This document shows, in pieces, positions 8,575 through 16,537 of a stretch of DNA of 64,000 nucleotides. Under the pieces are notes generated by a model, which did not search any database, was not told where the DNA came from, and worked only from the letters and a program-made list of their open reading frames with translations. The stretch is taken from NCBI RefSeq assembly GCF_001908105.1, contig NZ_MKGQ01000021.1, positions 1 through 64,000 of the forward strand, given 5' to 3'. Numbering within the stretch: the stretch's first letter is position 1; every line of letters begins with the position of its first letter. The translations under genes were made by a program, and so were the position numbers. Source of the stretch: Xenorhabdus eapokensis (lineage in GTDB: Bacteria > Pseudomonadota > Gammaproteobacteria > Enterobacterales > Enterobacteriaceae).

Positions 8575-8758
8575 GGTGTTCCTCCTGAACGGAGGTCAAG
8601 CGCATAGGGAAGATTTTAGGCAAACGGGCTTTGCCCTTTCCGGTAAGAAAGGTATATTGATACATAGCTACCTCGATACTGTTGTTATCGTTGGTTGTTA
8701 GCCCTCGTTCGGTGTTGGTAGCACTGTTCGGGGGCGTTGATTTTATAGGTTTCATCAT
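8564..8758 (-). CDS. Hypothetical small satellite protein
   Basis: The start is taken at ATG 8758 (MMKPIKS...), giving 64 residues. The longer open frame up to 9028 would run antisense through the regulator at 8808-8999 and is discarded. The sequence contains VAMYQYTFLTGKGKARLPKIFPMR and no clear domain. It begins just downstream of the AGGTGACCAC operator and overlaps the next gene, so it is the first gene of the leftward replication operon. The end of the operator (AGGT on this strand) may also serve as its ribosome binding site. Confidence 0.55.
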   Translation of the reverse strand: MMKPIKSTPPNSATNTERGLTTNDNNSIEVAMYQYTFLTGKGKARLPKIFPMRLTSVQEEHHEQ

Positions 8759-8762
8759 GTTA

Positions 8763-8807
8763 AGGTGACCACCTATTAAAGGTAAGGCTAATTCAATAGG
8801 TGACCAC
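8763..8807. promoter_or_regulatory. Paired AGGTGACCAC operator between divergent satellite genes
   Basis: Two identical AGGTGACCAC copies at 8763-8772 and 8798-8807 start 35 bases apart. Each abuts a start codon: ATG 8758 leftward and TTG 8808 rightward. Outer bases CACCTATT and AATAGGTG form an inverted pair around the middle. This looks like an operator for the ribbon-helix-helix protein encoded alongside, controlling both directions. Binding is inference. Confidence 0.6.
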
Positions 8808-8999
8808 TTGTCAACAATTAAACGAGACAAAAGCCCAAAGGGTGATGGGCAATCCCCACAATTTAGAATGCGTATAACTCCAGAACTGAAAGAACAGTTT
8901 GAAGATGCAGCTCTAAAATCTGGAATGAGCCTAGCGAACTGGCTTAAGACTTTGGGACGTAATGAACTAGAACGTTTAGGAATTAAACCTAAAAACTGA
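8808..8999 (+). CDS. Arc-like ribbon-helix-helix regulator
   Basis: The product has 63 residues. From residue 19 it reads FRMRITPELKEQFEDAALKSGMSLANWLKTLGRNELERLGI. This is the beta-strand, helix, turn, helix pattern of Arc/MetJ-type repressors, with a basic N-terminal tail (TIKRDKSPKGDGQSPQ). The start is a TTG directly after the operator repeat; no ATG is available. It is transcribed against the replication operon and probably represses it and itself through the AGGTGACCAC pair. A terminator follows at 9060. Confidence 0.78.
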   Translation: MSTIKRDKSPKGDGQSPQFRMRITPELKEQFEDAALKSGMSLANWLKTLGRNELERLGIKPKN

Positions 9000-9059
9000 G
9001 CTGAACATATTTTACTAATTCGGTTCATCGGTTTCTTTATTCTAAAAAATAATTATTCC

Positions 9060-9090
9060 AAGGGTGATGAATTTAATATCACCCTTTTAT
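9060..9090. terminator. Bidirectional terminator between regulator and alpA
   Basis: AAGGGTGAT and ATCACCCTT form a nine-base-pair stem with a nine-base loop. T-rich sequence follows on the plus side and A-rich on the other, fitting the two convergent genes. Confidence 0.8.
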
Positions 9091-9103
9091 TTTGTTTCTT
9101 ATT

Positions 9104-9322
9104 TTAAGCTGTCTGAAAACGGCGAGTTGAAATTAAATAACCATCAAGATCGGATTTAAAATAAATAACCTTACGGCCTATCTTGTGATATGGAATTTTT
9201 TCTTTTCCGGTATGCGCCCAATTAGCGAGAGTTTGAGAAGTAACACCAAGATAAGCAGCGGCTTCTGCTCTGGTGAATTTATCTAAAATTGCTGAGGTAG
9301 AATGTATTTTCATTTTTATCAC
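9104..9322 (-). CDS. alpA: AlpA/excisionase-like DNA-binding protein
   Basis: This is a MerR-fold winged-helix regulator of the AlpA type, which in P4-like and PICI elements controls excision or element gene expression. The 72 residues contain DKFTRAEAAAYLGVTSQTLANWAHTGKEKIPYHKIGRKVIYFKSDLDGYL, the standard helix-turn-helix plus wing. The start may be the ATG at 9322 or the one three codons later. It lies between integrase and primase operon, the expected position in such satellites. Confidence 0.82.
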   Translation of the reverse strand: MIKMKIHSTSAILDKFTRAEAAAYLGVTSQTLANWAHTGKEKIPYHKIGRKVIYFKSDLDGYLISTRRFQTA

Positions 9323-9492
9323 TATGTATTATTGATTATCAGTAGTGATAGATTACATATAAACAGCAAGCTGAAATAGTCATTCACCTTGTATAACACA
9401 ACGTACAGAAAAGAATAATAATCATTATATATTAGGATATAAACCGAACAAATAAAATTCAAATTGTTCGGTTATTATTCAATTAATCAGTT

Positions 9493-10908
9493 TCAGGTTT
9501 CTTGTTCTGATAAGTGAAACAGGATTTTTTGCTTATCTTCATCACGCATCCCCGCCAGCATTGAAATAATCCTTTGATCTAAAGCCGCAACGCTTTTAAT
9601 TATTCCTGCATGTTCTAAAATCGCTTTTTCAATCTTTCTGGCTGGTTCGCGTAATTCATCTGCATTGAAATGCAAATAGCCTTGAGTTACATCGGCGCTA
9701 CGTAGCGTTTTATGATTCATTAGACGTTTTAATATATAGCTACCTACTCCCACTAATTCAGCGATGCTACCAAAAGTACGGCGTACATCATGGCATTGAA
9801 ATTCGATAGGTTGTAAATTGCCCGAACTATGTGCTGGAACTGTGGCCTGTATAACTTGGCTGATTACTCGTCTTGGTTCTTTGATTTCCCCACCTTTAGG
9901 ACTCGGAAAAACAAATAAATTACTATCTTTTCGTAACTCCATTTGCCTCTGAAAGATAGTTAACAATGTGTCTGTAATAGGCAATTCCAACGGATCGCCA
10001 TTTTTAGTTTCATCTATCCAGAAATATTGCCCTTCTAAATCTACCCTATCCCATTGAAGGCCAAATATCTCAGAACGCCGCAATCCAGTGAAAAGAGCAA
10101 CATTTAGTGCATCACAAACAGAAACCGCCATCATATCTAAATTTTCAATACTTATTTGGCGAACAGATTCGAGAGCCGATAACCAGCGCCCTAAATCATG
10201 ATTCCTGATTCTGTTTGTGCGTCTGGTTATACCGTTCCATTGCCTTTTAGTACTTAAAACCGTTGTAGGAGGATCGGGTAAAATTGTTTTCCCTTCTGAA
10301 TCACGAAAATGATCTTGTGCGAATCGATACACTGCCCTGAAATATCTTGCCCATAAATCAGCACCGGATTTCGAACCCTTAGCAACCTTTGGGTGTAAAA
10401 GGCTGACTTTATCACCAAACCAAATACCACCCTTAGTAATATCTTTATGCCGTTTTTCCACCATTACGCGGGTAATGTTGGCAATAGGTATTGATAGCCA
10501 GTCACCAGAATAATTAAGTAACGCCGCTCGATATTGTTTCTTTGTGGCTTCTTTAATTTTAGTATCACGGTTAGCCAGATATGCTTCAAAAGCTGATTGC
10601 AACGTAGTTTTGGCGAAAGCTTCTTCTTTACGTAAATTATTGGGGTTTTTACCTGTTACAGCAACCTCGCGCAAAACTTCAAGTGCTTGCGTTCTTGCCA
10701 GTTCGACACTTAGATCAGGAAAACGTCCCAATGTTGAACGATAGAATTTTCCGTCACGTTTTCTCACCACACAGAAAGATTTCGAACCCGAAGCTCCTAT
10801 ACGCAATCTTAATCCATTTATCACACTGTCTCTGTACTCAGATTGTTTTCCTGATTCCGGTATAGGTAACGCTTCAATTGCTGTTTTTGTGAATTTAAAT
10901 GCCGTCAA
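9493..10908 (-). CDS. int: P4-type tyrosine integrase of the satellite
   Basis: This integrase has 471 residues. The N-terminal region (FTKTAIEALPIPESGKQSEYRDSVINGLRLRIGASGSKSF) is the DUF4102/P4 integrase arm-binding type; a core-binding domain follows around 110-230. The catalytic domain shows Arg in ALFTGLRRSEIFGLQW, the HDVRRTFG box, LMNHKTLRS and the tyrosine in VTQGYLHF. All key residues are present, so it looks functional. Its start lies about 180 bases from a 3' tRNA-Lys copy at 11089-11135, the likely attachment site. Base composition is lower in GC than the neighbouring LysR/MFS genes. Confidence 0.93.
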   Translation of the reverse strand: MTAFKFTKTAIEALPIPESGKQSEYRDSVINGLRLRIGASGSKSFCVVRKRDGKFYRSTLGRFPDLSVELARTQALEVLREVAVTGKNPNNLRKEEAFAKTTLQSAFEAYLANRDTKIKEATKKQYRAALLNYSGDWLSIPIANITRVMVEKRHKDITKGGIWFGDKVSLLHPKVAKGSKSGADLWARYFRAVYRFAQDHFRDSEGKTILPDPPTTVLSTKRQWNGITRRTNRIRNHDLGRWLSALESVRQISIENLDMMAVSVCDALNVALFTGLRRSEIFGLQWDRVDLEGQYFWIDETKNGDPLELPITDTLLTIFQRQMELRKDSNLFVFPSPKGGEIKEPRRVISQVIQATVPAHSSGNLQPIEFQCHDVRRTFGSIAELVGVGSYILKRLMNHKTLRSADVTQGYLHFNADELREPARKIEKAILEHAGIIKSVAALDQRIISMLAGMRDEDKQKILFHLSEQET

Positions 10909-11088
10909 AATATCACCTGTTGACTCAAAATTGTGAAAATCAATTGGTTTGATAAGAATCCTAGGATACCGATAGGATACCAGAGAGGGGTAAAAACAGG
11001 AAATTTTGAGTAATTAGAGGTAATCGTAATATATTGATAATTTACTGTTTTTATAAAATAAGTAGTTTTAGTTATTTCATTTAGTCGT

Positions 11089-11135
11089 AACTCTTAATCA
11101 ATTGGTCGGGAGTTCGAGCCTCCCACGACCCACCA
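11089..11135 (+). other. Attachment site: 3' end of a tRNA-Lys gene without its 5' half
   Basis: The sequence carries a tRNA-Lys anticodon loop with CTT (CTCTTAA), then the variable region, a T arm with GGGAG/CTCCC around TTCGAGC, and an acceptor end ACGACCCACCA. The bases before it cannot form the matching anticodon stem or a D arm, so this is not a complete tRNA. It sits just upstream of the integrase. The natural reading is the distal att copy of an element inserted at a tRNA-Lys gene, with the intact gene beyond the left edge. Confidence 0.8.
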
Positions 11136-11149
11136 ATTAAATCAATAGG

Positions 11150-11595
11150 TTACATGATTATTGTTCTGTCATTAACTACTGCTTGGGACGTAGATGAGAC
11201 GTGACTGTTAAAAATCGTATCTATTTGCTTCACATGTTCGGTTAAATGTGCGCGTAACGCCTTACCATCTCAATTGATTCCCAACCGCCCATTTCCTGCA
11301 AAATTGATAATGGAACACCTGATTGCACCAACCAGCTAGCCCATGTATGCCGTAGATCGTGAAACCGAAAATTTTCTATCCCTGCCCTTTTCAATGCAGA
11401 GTTCCATGATCTATTATTATCAACACGCATTTTCCTGATTGTTGGCGTCATGGTTCCATCACTTCGCCGTGATGCTATTTTATGCACGAACACCCATCTG
11501 TGATGGTTGCCAATCTGATCACGGAGAACTTGGCAGGCAGTATCATTCAAAGCGACCCCTATCGCTTTCCCCGACTTACTGTCTTCAGGGTTCAC
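11150..11595 (-). pseudogene. Second tyrosine integrase, broken C-terminal fragment
   Basis: Only the catalytic half remains: [59 protein letters not shown]. Arg-His and the tyrosine in RRYAH are readable. The frame stops right after YAHI at 11242, and a shifted frame continues TEHVKQIDTIFNSHVSSTSQA to a stop at 11150, so there is a frameshift. The N-terminal half is missing upstream. It resembles lambdoid phage integrases, not the P4 type next door, which points to an older insertion at the same place. Confidence 0.82.
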
Positions 11596-11790
11596 CCACC
11601 CACTTGAATTAAGCCAATGTCCATATATCGGGTTAATAGTATCGCAGTTTTATTCCTTAATTTCAGTGATGAGTCATTTAGAAAAAAACAAACCGGTGTT
11701 GGCTATCCGGGGAAATTCTTATAGTACGATTTTTTCCGAATTATGAGGCGATCCCTTAATCAAAAATATTCGTGTTCAAACCAAAATTTG

Positions 11791-12696
11791 TCAGTTTTTA
11801 GTAGCCCAGTCCCTTGAGCGTCTCTGAAGAAAATCAATCAAAGCACGTACCTTAGCGGAAATGTGGCGGGTATTAGGATAAACCGCATACACGCCCTGTA
11901 AAGGGAAATGGTAATCGTGCAACAAATGTTGCAGTTCCCCGCTTGCTAGAGCAGGCCGGACGAGCCATTCCGGTAGCAGCGCAACACCACAGCCTTCTAG
12001 TATGAAACTCATCAGCGCAGAAGCACTGTCAGTTGAGAACCTGACGGGTCCAGTGATGGAAAAATCGATCTTCTGTTGTTCAGGACCTGTTACTTGCCAG
12101 CGCAGAGGGGACTGGAGACGAGTATGAATAACCCATTCTGCTTTACCTAATGTATTAAGCGAATCTATTGGGTTATTTTTAATCCATTTCGGCGCAGCTA
12201 CTGGGATTATTGAAAAGTTGTCTATTAGCGCTGCGTGATAACTGGAATCAGCTAACTTGCCAAGACGAATGGCAACGTCAAAGTGCTCTGAAATAAGATC
12301 GGCATGATAGGAAGACGAAACGTGGTGAATACTCAGCTCAGGGTGTGCCTGCCCGAATGCCACTAAAGCGGGGATGATCATTGTAGTGCCATATTCTGGT
12401 GTGCTGGTTATTCGTAACTCACCACAAAATCCTCTATGACTGAATTGCACATCGTTCACAATATCTTCTGTTTCTTTTAGAAGATGAACACTGCGCAGGT
12501 AAAAATCCTCCCCCGCTTGCGTAAGTGCTAGACGTCTGGTAGTGCGTAACAACAACGACACACCAAGCTCTGCCTCCAGTTGCCGGATGTTAAAACTAAC
12601 TACTGCCTTCGTTTGTCTGAGCGTGGTGGCTGCTGATGTGAAACTCCCCGCCTCTACTACGGCTACAAACATTGCTACACGTTGTAAATTGAGCAT
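11791..12696 (-). CDS. LysR-family transcriptional regulator
   Basis: The product has 301 residues from ATG 12696, preceded by GGGGGA. A farther upstream TTG at 12717 lies inside the putative operator and is rejected. The N-terminal winged helix-turn-helix reads LQRVAMFVAVVEAGSFTSAATTLRQTKAVVSFNIRQLEAELGVSLLLRTTRRLALT. The remainder is a type 2 periplasmic-binding-like effector domain. It belongs to the large CrgA/AaeR-like branch whose members often regulate a divergent transporter or oxidoreductase. The MFS pump starts 108 bases away in the other direction and is the likely target. Ligand unknown. Confidence 0.9.
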   Translation of the reverse strand: MLNLQRVAMFVAVVEAGSFTSAATTLRQTKAVVSFNIRQLEAELGVSLLLRTTRRLALTQAGEDFYLRSVHLLKETEDIVNDVQFSHRGFCGELRITSTPEYGTTMIIPALVAFGQAHPELSIHHVSSSYHADLISEHFDVAIRLGKLADSSYHAALIDNFSIIPVAAPKWIKNNPIDSLNTLGKAEWVIHTRLQSPLRWQVTGPEQQKIDFSITGPVRFSTDSASALMSFILEGCGVALLPEWLVRPALASGELQHLLHDYHFPLQGVYAVYPNTRHISAKVRALIDFLQRRSRDWATKN

Positions 12697-12709
12697 AAAT
12701 CCCCCACTT

Positions 12710-12732
12710 ACTGTCAAATATTTTTTGACAGT
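12710..12732. promoter_or_regulatory. LysR operator between the regulator and the MFS pump
   Basis: ACTGTCAAA and TTTGACAGT form a perfect nine-base inverted repeat separated by TATTT. It lies just upstream of the LysR start and about 70 bases before the pump gene, and it includes T-N11-A spacing as in LysR boxes. Confidence 0.7.
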
Positions 12733-12804
12733 GTATCACTGCGGTAGCTCTTTATCCTTCCCATTACCGGCATTATATTATTCATTTTTAACAGGGAAGA
12801 GAGT

Positions 12805-14187
12805 ATGAATTATCGTAGTAAAGTTGCGATCGTCTACCTTCTTGGCTTTTTCCTCGACTTAGTAAATATGTTTATCTCCAATGTCGCTTATCCCACTATA
12901 GGTAAGGAACTGCATGTTTCCGTGGCAGAGTTAGCATGGATCAGTCATGGCTACCTATGTGGGCTTACGCTTATTATCCCTCTCAGTGCATGGTTGACAC
13001 AGCGTGCAGGTGCTCGGCGGGTGTTTTTACTTTCGTTAGCCTTATTTGCGCTGGGAACAGCAGCATCTGGATTTGCACAGTCACTTGAGGAACTGGTTTT
13101 TTGTCGAGTTGTGCAGGGCATTGGCGGTGGACTGTTGATACCAGTCGGTCAGGCGTTGACATGGCAGCTTTATGCAAAACATGAGCGAGCTAAACTTTCA
13201 TCTGCAATTATGTTGGTAGCGCTACTAGCCCCTGCACTATCCCCTGCCTTGGGTGGTGTGCTGGTTCAAACGCTCAACTGGCGCTGGGTGTTCTTTGCCA
13301 GTCTGCCGCTAACCCTGCTGACACTGATACTGGCTTCCATATGGTTACAGGGCGGGGTCACTTCTGAAAAAAATAAAGCTCTCGATTTCTCTGGTCTTAT
13401 AATTGGATGTGCTGGCCTATTTCTCATTTTACTCGGAATGACAAAAATGAGTGAAGCGGGAAGCCTTGCAAAAGGCACGATACTTTTCTTATCAGGTATC
13501 ATTCTGCTGGTTTTTTTCATTATTCGCAGTAGTCGGCATTCTGCACCACTTTTCAGTGTTCATCTCCTTTCTGACCCATTAATGCGCTTCTCAATGCTGG
13601 TTTATCAGTTCGTGCCTGGCCTGTTTATGGGAGTAAGTTTGGTTGGTGTCATTTATCTACAGACATTTCTCGGTATGTCCGCCGCTGAGACAGGAGCATT
13701 AATGATTCCCTGGTCACTGGCTTCGTTTCTAGCAATCACGGTTACAGGCAAAACATTTAACCGCTTAGGACCACGGCCACTCATCATGACCGGTTGTCTG
13801 CTACAGGCGATAGGCATTTTGTTACTTTCGGTGGTGACCCACGACGGGCAGAACTACCTGTTAGTGACGGCTTTTGCACTGATGGGGATGGGGGGAAGTT
13901 TGTGTAGCAGCACCGCCCAGAGTAGTGCTTTCCTTGAGGTATCAGCCACAGCCATGCCTGAAGCAAGTGCATTGTGGAACATAAACCGTCAGCTCAGTTT
14001 CTGCTTTGGTGTCGCGCTGTTGAGCCTGCTACTCAATCTGTTTATTAACCATCTTGCACTGCGACAGGCTTATATGTGGACATTTTATACAGCAGCAGCC
14101 GGTACTCTTATTCCACTCCTGCTCAGCTTAAGTATTAATAATCGGAATATAACACTGAATCTTTTATCATCAGAAGAAAATAACTAA
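12805..14187 (+). CDS. MFS efflux transporter, DHA2 (EmrB/QacA) type
   Basis: This is a proton-driven multidrug-type exporter in the inner membrane. The 460 residues give about fourteen membrane helices. Motif A-like LTQRAGARRVFLLSLALFALGTAASGFA is present, as are FCRVVQGIGGGLLIPVGQAL (motif B) and the motif C-like ALLAPALSPALGGVLVQTLNWRWVFF, all features of the 14-helix drug:H+ antiporters. Its start overlaps nothing; its stop overlaps the next start in ATGA fashion, so the two genes are coupled. Expression is probably governed by the divergent LysR protein. Substrate unknown. Confidence 0.9.
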   Translation: MNYRSKVAIVYLLGFFLDLVNMFISNVAYPTIGKELHVSVAELAWISHGYLCGLTLIIPLSAWLTQRAGARRVFLLSLALFALGTAASGFAQSLEELVFCRVVQGIGGGLLIPVGQALTWQLYAKHERAKLSSAIMLVALLAPALSPALGGVLVQTLNWRWVFFASLPLTLLTLILASIWLQGGVTSEKNKALDFSGLIIGCAGLFLILLGMTKMSEAGSLAKGTILFLSGIILLVFFIIRSSRHSAPLFSVHLLSDPLMRFSMLVYQFVPGLFMGVSLVGVIYLQTFLGMSAAETGALMIPWSLASFLAITVTGKTFNRLGPRPLIMTGCLLQAIGILLLSVVTHDGQNYLLVTAFALMGMGGSLCSSTAQSSAFLEVSATAMPEASALWNINRQLSFCFGVALLSLLLNLFINHLALRQAYMWTFYTAAAGTLIPLLLSLSINNRNITLNLLSSEENN

Positions 14188-14576
14188 TGAACCATTATAT
14201 TAATGAAATATTAGAGGCTCATGTTGCCATTGAGAACTGGCTTGGCAAAGGTGAAGGAGACGTGCAGACACTCCTTGACCGTTTCAGTCAGGATTATTCA
14301 ATGATCACGATAACAGGCGCGATGCTTGATCATGAGTCTCTGAGCCGTTTTTTTGTTGCTAAATGTGCAAGCCGCCCTGGATTACATATTGTCGTGGATT
14401 CGCTGTCTGTCTTAGAAGAGTGGGAGAATGGAGCTATAATTTTATATCGTGAACAGCAGACCGAGCCCGACAAAGAGACCACAATTCGCTGGTCAACCGC
14501 TGTCTTTAATCTTCATGCAGATACACCTGTCTGGCTTCATTTGCACGAAACATTACAGCCAAACAATCCAGATTAA
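14187..14576 (+). CDS. NTF2-like/DUF4440 small protein
   Basis: The 129-residue protein begins INEILEAHVAIENWLGKGEGDVQTLLDRFSQDYSMITITGAMLDHESLSRFF. It then has a beta-rich half with VVDSLSVLEEWENGAIILYREQQ and TIRWSTAVFNLHADTPVWLHLHET. This is the shape of SnoaL/DUF4440 cone-shaped domains, which bind or turn over small molecules. It overlaps the MFS stop codon, so it is made with the pump. Whether it is an enzyme, a binding protein or merely structural is open. Confidence 0.7.
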   Translation: MNHYINEILEAHVAIENWLGKGEGDVQTLLDRFSQDYSMITITGAMLDHESLSRFFVAKCASRPGLHIVVDSLSVLEEWENGAIILYREQQTEPDKETTIRWSTAVFNLHADTPVWLHLHETLQPNNPD

Positions 14577-14784
14577 ATAAATAATTATGGGAATCAGGTT
14601 ACCATCCTCTTTATTTAAAACATAGTGAACTTGAGATTCGTATAGTACATGACATAGCCGCCCATGTTTTTTCAGTAAAGTACGGACGGCTACGACGTCA
14701 TCGCAAACAAGTCCTTAGTTAAATTTTTTATCTAAAATTCGGGTTAAGTAATATTTTCTAAACCGTACCTTTCAGAAAATACCT

Positions 14785-15543
14785 TTAGTTAAAATTAGGT
14801 TGACCATTGGATGCGTTTACCCCACCATCTATCGGTAAGTTCACCCCATTAATGAAACTGGCATCTTCGCTGGCTAAAAATGCAATGGCTGCTGCTACTT
14901 CGAAAGGTTGACCCGCTCTTTTTAACGGAATACGGCTATCGAAATGCGCAAGAGTTTCATCATCAAAACGAGCTACCATTGGCGTCAATACTAAACTTGG
15001 GCAAACAGCATTAACACGAACCCCTTGTGAACCATAATCCAGAGCCATCGCACGGGTTAGATTCACGACAGCGCCTTTTGCTGCGCAATAGTGAGCGCCT
15101 CCCCAATCGCCCCCTAAGCCAGATACCGAAGCATTATTGACAATGCACCCTTTGCTTTTTAACAAAAAAGGTAAAACAAAATAGCTACAATTGAGTACAC
15201 CATTGAGATTCGTAGCCAGTACGTCATTACCGTCTTCTTGTGAAGTACTCAATAAATCACCTACCACATACAAACCGGCGTTATTCACCAGAATATCTAT
15301 TCGGCCAAAATGCCTGATTGTTTCATCAACCATATTTTTAGCCGATTCTCGGTTTGCAACATCTGTCTGAATCACCAACGCTTTGTCCGATGACAACTCG
15401 CTCAATACACGGTTAAGCTTCTCTGTATCCCGCCCAGCCAATACTACAATGGCTCCCTCTTGTGAAAAACGCTTTGCTGTAGCCTCGCCAATGCCACTAC
15501 CTGCACCAGTAATAACGACAACTTTACCCTCAAATCGCATCAT
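14785..15543 (-). CDS. Short-chain dehydrogenase/reductase
   Basis: This is an NAD(P)-dependent oxidoreductase of 252 residues, the usual SDR length. It has the glycine-rich TGAGSGIGEAT near the N-terminus, the NNAGLYV motif, a catalytic Ser in NNASVSGLGG and the YxxxK motif as YCAAK. The C-terminus (FLASEDASFINGVNLPIDGGVNAS) is classical for the glucose-1-dehydrogenase/FabG-like subgroup. It is convergent with the MFS pair. Alcohol or ketone substrate cannot be told from sequence. Confidence 0.9.
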   Translation of the reverse strand: MMRFEGKVVVITGAGSGIGEATAKRFSQEGAIVVLAGRDTEKLNRVLSELSSDKALVIQTDVANRESAKNMVDETIRHFGRIDILVNNAGLYVVGDLLSTSQEDGNDVLATNLNGVLNCSYFVLPFLLKSKGCIVNNASVSGLGGDWGGAHYCAAKGAVVNLTRAMALDYGSQGVRVNAVCPSLVLTPMVARFDDETLAHFDSRIPLKRAGQPFEVAAAIAFLASEDASFINGVNLPIDGGVNASNGQPNFN

Positions 15544-15733
15544 TTTATTACCCTCATTGATATATTTTTAAAGCTTAGCGTGTAATATCAAATATAATTA
15601 ATGAATTGGTCCTGTCTTTAATATTCACCAGAATATTCTTTGTTAATTATCTTGCTATGTCTTTTTTTATGATAGGTTAATCATTAAATATTGGTTTAAG
15701 CAGCGTCTATATCCGATGGAATACTTATAAGAA

Positions 15734-15761
15734 ATCAGCCACTCTGATCAGAGTGGCTGAT
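15734..15761. terminator. 28-bp perfect palindrome downstream of the bacteriocin gene
   Basis: The palindrome is centred on CTGATCAG, with outer arms ATCAGCCACT and AGTGGCTGAT, and has no mismatch. On the minus strand it is followed by TTCTTAT, a weak U-tract. It is the most likely end of the bacteriocin transcript, which stops 108 bases earlier. The remaining spacer down to the SDR gene shows nothing else. Confidence 0.6.
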
Positions 15762-15868
15762 GATTAACACTGTAATTAAATAATCAAGACTAAATTTTAT
15801 TTAGCTAGTGTCAAACTATTGTTTGAGCAGTCAATATTAAGATGTGACCTTCAGCTCCAACTAAAATA

Positions 15869-16093
15869 TTATAGGTCAAATTTATCAATTGTATAATTTA
15901 TCAATTTAGCTGCACCATCAGTAAGTTGTTCAATATCCTTTGCGGTACTTTCAGATATGATATTTTTGTCATGAAGAGCCTCAGCTACACCATCAATTAT
16001 TCTATCAACTACATCAACAACGGTCTTCAATATATCACCCACAAAACCAGCACCGGAGACTTGTTCTAACTCAACTTTATTTAACTCTTTCAT
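15869..16093 (-). CDS. Class II bacteriocin/microcin precursor with double-glycine leader
   Basis: The start is taken at ATG 16093, with GGGG seven bases before it; an ATG four codons upstream is less well placed. The leader MKELNKVELEQVSGAG has the LNxxELxxVSG(G/A) pattern of peptides cut by C39 peptidases, so cleavage is expected after Gly-Ala. The mature part is about 60 residues without cysteine. It has two amphipathic helical stretches (DILKTVVDVVDRIIDGVAEALHD and TAKDIEQLTDGAAKLINYTI), fitting a membrane-active peptide. The dedicated exporter genes lie upstream on the same strand. No immunity gene is evident. A peptide signal rather than a toxin is an alternative. Confidence 0.82.
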   Translation of the reverse strand: MKELNKVELEQVSGAGFVGDILKTVVDVVDRIIDGVAEALHDKNIISESTAKDIEQLTDGAAKLINYTIDKFDL

Positions 16094-16537
16094 ATATAAC
16101 CCCATTTATTTATATCATTGATATATATATGTTTTAGAATAAAAGCTTTAGAATAAAACATGAAACCACAACATTAATCAGACAGCTCATTGAATATGGT
16201 TCCAGAAAAATAAAAATCTTCACAAAAAACAGGCTGACAAATAGAATGACAAAAAATCATATTAGTGTATCTCCAATGGATTTCTTGAATTATTTTAAAA
16301 ATTCTAATGTTTACGGCCAATGCATATAGTTAAGGTTTATATTTTTCTGCAACCAAATTATATTTTGGTTCGGGTTTTATCATAATTCACTTAGTATCAA
16401 CATTAATTAAACGACGATTATTTAATATCAAATTAAGTTGCATATTTTTTAATGTTAACATTATTTAACGATACATTCCTTTGTCATATAATTCATAGCC
16501 TGCACCAAATAATTTTTTATCTGTCTTTTCAGACAAT
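16094..16537. other. Bacteriocin upstream region
   Basis: This very AT-rich stretch lies between the end of the exporter gene and the peptide gene. It holds a separate leftward promoter for the precursor, presumably. The only reading frame with a ribosome binding site is the 28-codon ORF at 16174-16260. No stem with a U-tract was found after the exporter gene. Confidence 0.55.
16174..16260 (-). CDS. Possible 28-residue ORF upstream of the bacteriocin
   Basis: ATG 16260 is preceded by TTGGAGAT at good spacing and opens a 28-codon frame beginning MIFCHSICQPVFCEDFYF. It has three cysteines and many aromatics and does not look like a double-glycine precursor. It could be a leader, a tiny immunity peptide or chance. 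Evidence is only the ribosome binding site and position. Confidence 0.25.
   Translation of the reverse strand: MIFCHSICQPVFCEDFYFSGTIFNELSD

Noticed and set aside
8759..9028. Longer minus-strand frame upstream of the 64-residue satellite ORF
   Set aside because: It runs antisense through the ribbon-helix-helix gene and its operator; composition is that of a shadow frame.
12697..12717. Extended LysR start at TTG
   Set aside because: It lies inside the operator-like inverted repeat and has no ribosome site; ATG 12696 does.
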